Below, piece by piece: positions 6,492 to 8,969 of a stretch of 8,969 bases of DNA; the stretch's first letter is position 1, and every line of letters begins with the position of its first letter. The DNA is from CAYMKE01 sp964345135 (GTDB lineage: Bacteria; Bacteroidota; Bacteroidia; Bacteroidales; JBBRXJ01). Both the position numbers and the translations under genes were made by a program. The notes beneath the pieces are model-generated. The model saw only the letters and a program-made list of their open reading frames with translations. It had not been told where the DNA came from and made no database searches. Location of the stretch: contig CAYFQI010000106.1 of assembly GCA_964345135.1 (NCBI GenBank), positions 1-8,969 of the forward strand. Direction: 5' to 3'.

Positions 6492-8561
6492 ATGAGTAAA
6501 GATCCTATTCACACGAATAAAACAGAAAAAGAAGAAAAAAGATATTTAAAGAACTTGCTTCAAAAGGTTGATGCGGCCCTTGGAGCAATTACTGCACGAA
6601 TCCGGTCTCAATCCGATGAAATAAAATCTCTGAACAATCATCTGAATGACCATAAACGGGATATGGATCATCTTGAAAAAAATGCCATGCGTGAGTCCAT
6701 TACAAATACAGCTGCCATTGGTGATCATGCCGTTGAAAAAAGAAAACGGTTAGTACGCTTAAAAAATGTGCCTTATTTTGGACGAATTGATTTTTACAAA
6801 AACGGGAACAGGAATCCCGAACACATTTATGTTGGTGTTCATAATTTTTTAGATGAAGGCACCAATACGAATTTAGTATATGATTGGCGGGCACCCATTT
6901 CAAGCATGTTTTATGATTTTGAACCCGGAGAAGCCTTCTATGAAACCAAAGAATATAAAATAGAAGGTACCATTGAGTTAAAAAGACAGTTTCGTATCCG
7001 CAACGGTAAGATGGAATATATGCTCGACAGCGATTTAACCATACAGGACGAAGTGCTGCAAAAAGAACTCAACCAGGCATCATCGGAAAAAATGAAAAAC
7101 ATCGTGGCCACGATTCAGCGTGAGCAGAACGCTATTATTCGCAACGAAGATGCCCGACACCTGATTATACAAGGGGTTGCGGGTTCAGGAAAAACATCCA
7201 TTGCCTTGCACCGCATTGCTTTTCTTCTTTACAGATTTAAAGAGACCATCTCATCAACAGACATATTAATAATTTCGCCCAACAAGGTTTTTGCCAGCTA
7301 TATTTCAAATGTCTTGCCCGAACTCGGAGAAGAAACCGTTAAAGAAACCAGCATGGAAGAAATTGCCAATGATTTGTTTGAATATCAAATTAATTTTCAA
7401 TCATTTTATGACCAGGTCACAGAACTATTAGTTAAAAATGATGAAAAACTGATAGAGCGGATTATGTTTAAATCATCAGCAGATATGCTGAAAAAAATTG
7501 ACGAATACCTGCTTTATTTAGAAAATGAAGGCTTTAAGCCTGAAGATATAGTAGTGGGTAAAAAGCCTGTTCCGGCTTGGTTTATAAAAGAGGCGTTCCA
7601 TAAATATAGTCGCAGGCCTATCTTGGGCCGTTTCAATGAGGTTGTCTGTGAGATTGTGAATAATATTTTTATGCATTACCGCTACGAGGTAATGGGCAAA
7701 GAACGAACCCAATTGCACGCTGCCATTCGGAAAATGTTTCCTTCGACCAACCTGCGGATGTTATATAAAGGTTTTTATGCATGGCTTGGACGCCCATATT
7801 TATTAAAAATAAGGAAAGGGGCAACCTATGAATACAGCGATGTGTACCCGTTATTGTATTTAAAGATGAAGCTGGAAGGAATAAAACCATACACCAACGT
7901 TAAGCATTTGGTTGTGGATGAAATGCAGGATTATTCAGCCGTGCAATATAAGGTGTTAAATGCATTATTTCCTTGCAAAAAAACCATCCTGGGCGATATC
8001 AACCAATCAGTGAATCCATTTAGTTCATCCGGCCTTGAAACGATTGGAACAATATTTCCCGATGCAACTAGCATGACTATGCTGAAAAGCTACCGCTCTA
8101 CATATGAAATTACCCAATTCACAAAAAAAATAAGACAAAACATTGACATTGAAGCACTGGAGCGACATGGAGATGAACCTACTGTTCATTTATTACAAAA
8201 TGAATCCGAAGAAATAAAACACATTGAAACATTGGTAGAACAGTTTCATAATAGTGCTTTTAATTCACTGGGGATTATCTGTAAAACACAACAACAAGCC
8301 GATCAACTATATGAAGTGTTAAAAGATAAGTACGAGGTGAATTTGTTAAATGCCCTGAGTGTGGCATTTGGCAGTGGCATTGTTATTACAACTGCGCATC
8401 TGGCAAAAGGATTAGAATTTGATGTCGTGATCGTGCCGCATGTAAATAATAATAATTTCAACACGGAACCGGACAGGCAAATGCTTTATGTGGCCTGTAC
8501 AAGGGCTATGCACAAATTAGATATGACATGCTCCGGGAAAAAAACAGAGCTGTTAAATTAA
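6492..8561 (+). CDS. helD: HelD-family RNA polymerase recycling ATPase (UvrD-like)
   Basis: HelD proteins are superfamily 1 ATPases that insert a coiled-coil arm into the RNA polymerase secondary channel and release the enzyme from nucleic acid. This 689-residue protein has the family layout. Residues ~1-90 are a charged helical arm. The region ~95-155 contains YFGRIDF and YDWRAPISSMFYDFEPGEA, a HelD hallmark. Walker A is GVAGSGKT (228-235), followed by SIALHRIAFLLYR. Walker B is VVDEMQD (~474-480), then GDINQS, the LKSYRST motif, TTAHLAKGLEFDVV, and motif VI YVACTRA (666-672). It is somewhat shorter than Bacillus subtilis HelD (about 774 residues, from memory). A TTG at 6477 overlapping the prfC stop would add five residues; the ATG at 6492 is preferred. 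With no promoter visible, it is probably expressed from prfC. It differs from true UvrD/Rep DNA helicases by the arm and the DWRAPISS block. Confidence 0.93.
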   Translation: MSKDPIHTNKTEKEEKRYLKNLLQKVDAALGAITARIRSQSDEIKSLNNHLNDHKRDMDHLEKNAMRESITNTAAIGDHAVEKRKRLVRLKNVPYFGRIDFYKNGNRNPEHIYVGVHNFLDEGTNTNLVYDWRAPISSMFYDFEPGEAFYETKEYKIEGTIELKRQFRIRNGKMEYMLDSDLTIQDEVLQKELNQASSEKMKNIVATIQREQNAIIRNEDARHLIIQGVAGSGKTSIALHRIAFLLYRFKETISSTDILIISPNKVFASYISNVLPELGEETVKETSMEEIANDLFEYQINFQSFYDQVTELLVKNDEKLIERIMFKSSADMLKKIDEYLLYLENEGFKPEDIVVGKKPVPAWFIKEAFHKYSRRPILGRFNEVVCEIVNNIFMHYRYEVMGKERTQLHAAIRKMFPSTNLRMLYKGFYAWLGRPYLLKIRKGATYEYSDVYPLLYLKMKLEGIKPYTNVKHLVVDEMQDYSAVQYKVLNALFPCKKTILGDINQSVNPFSSSGLETIGTIFPDATSMTMLKSYRSTYEITQFTKKIRQNIDIEALERHGDEPTVHLLQNESEEIKHIETLVEQFHNSAFNSLGIICKTQQQADQLYEVLKDKYEVNLLNALSVAFGSGIVITTAHLAKGLEFDVVIVPHVNNNNFNTEPDRQMLYVACTRAMHKLDMTCSGKKTELLN

Positions 8562-8628
8562 AAGAATAAATTTATTGACTTGATGATTCTTATTATGTTA
8601 AATCCAAAATGAAATGATTTGGCTGATG

Positions 8629-8786
8629 AAATCATAGATTAATTCCAAACTCCCTCCTGGAGGCATCATCGCGAGCGAAATAAAATAAAGCGAAGCAATC
8701 TTTTACAAAATACTCCTGCGCCAATTAGCACATAATATCGGTACTTAATCAGAAAGATTGCTTCAGGCAGAGCCTTCGCAATGACG
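8629..8786. repeat. Intergenic palindromic repeat, copy 1
   Basis: The core is an imperfect inverted repeat. The left arm (8664-8703) begins CATCATCGCGAGCGAA and ends GAAGCAATCTTT. The right arm (8753-8786) begins AAAGATTGCTTC and ends TCGCAATGACG. The 12-bp inner arms (8692-8703 and 8753-8764) pair perfectly and the outer 11 bp match at 9 positions. A 35-bp left extension (8629-8663) with a CTCC/GGAG stem at 8650-8662 is also shared with copy 2. I recognise the TCATTGCGAGC...GAAGCAATCT type as a dispersed intergenic repeat in many bacterial genomes, from memory only. No transposase is present, so it would be non-autonomous. It lies 67 bp after helD. Confidence 0.85.
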
Positions 8787-8837
8787 GTTTTGTTGTTTAG
8801 GGTGGTGGTGTATTGATGGTTGCGTATAAAGTTCATT

Positions 8838-8969
8838 AAATCATAGATTAATTCCGAACTCCCCCACGGAGACGTCATCGCAAGCGGAATGAAATGAAGC
8901 GAAGCAATCTTTTACAAAATACTCCTGCGCTAATTAGCACACAATATCGATGCTTAATCAGAAAGATTG
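8838..8969. repeat. Intergenic palindromic repeat, copy 2 (cut by window end)
   Basis: This is a second copy in the same orientation, offset by exactly 209 bp from copy 1 and aligned without gaps over all 132 visible bases. I count about 14 differences, all but one of them transitions. The right arm is missing because the window ends after GAAAGATTG. The left-end stem CTCC/GGAG is kept (8859-8862 with 8868-8871) although its loop differs. The interior has a perfect palindrome GCTAATTAGC (8929-8938) that is broken by one change in copy 1. The 51-bp spacer between the copies (8787-8837) shows no similarity to the sequence before copy 1. Confidence 0.85.

Larger units (their letters stand above)
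8562..8969. other. Non-coding region downstream of helD
   Basis: No credible gene is seen here. Positions 8565-8576 are an AT-only palindrome (AATAAATTTATT) directly after the helD stop. ATGATTT (8614-8620) pairs with AAATCAT (8629-8635), but neither is followed by a T-run, so no convincing terminator can be named. The rest is the two repeat copies and their spacer. Confidence 0.6.

Noticed and set aside
8565..8576. AT-only palindrome after helD, as terminator
   Set aside because: It has no GC in the stem and no T-tract; such palindromes are expected by chance in AT-rich DNA.
8666..8878. 70-residue minus-strand open frame in the downstream repeats
   Set aside because: It is made mostly of the repeat copies and their spacer, with no signal or domain, so coding is unlikely.
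8629..8969. CRISPR array
   Set aside because: There are only two copies, each over 130 bp and imperfect; this does not fit short identical repeats with unique spacers.

Overview
This AT-rich window carries five genes, all on the + strand, and looks like the chromosome of a member of the phylum Bacteroidota. The signs are a TonB-family protein with the Bacteroidota-type C-terminal domain, promoter-like TAnnTTTG boxes instead of sigma70-type -10 boxes, starts without Shine-Dalgarno sequences, and large outer-membrane-type proteins with Ala-x-Ala signal peptides. Genus cannot be told from the sequence.

Layout. Positions 12-43 hold four exact copies of an 8-bp repeat just before a small secreted beta-rich protein (53-601). 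Next is a 959-residue secreted protein (728-3607) that joins an HExxH metallopeptidase-like head, a TolB/WD40-like propeller and a beta-barrel-like tail. A 343-bp gap (3608-3950) has no gene. It contains a perfect TAnnTTTG box followed directly by a large two-hairpin inverted-repeat structure (3708-3869), then a palindrome just before a TonB-family protein (3951-4706). A short gap with a TATTTTTG box and a GC-rich leader with competing stems leads into prfC, peptide chain release factor 3 (4885-6480). Eleven bases later comes a HelD-family RNA-polymerase-recycling ATPase (6492-8561). The last 408 bp are non-coding and hold two diverged copies, 209 bp apart, of a long repeat with an inverted-repeat core.

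How the genes fit. The first three products are cell-envelope proteins, but nothing beyond adjacency shows that they work together. prfC and helD are probably co-transcribed. One recycles release factors on the ribosome and the other removes stalled or spent RNA polymerase, so they could form a small 'recycling' operon; this is inference.

The candidate for something undescribed is the 3708-3869 structure with its upstream promoter, either a small RNA or a structured leader. No CRISPR array, tRNA, rRNA, complete insertion sequence or defence system was seen.
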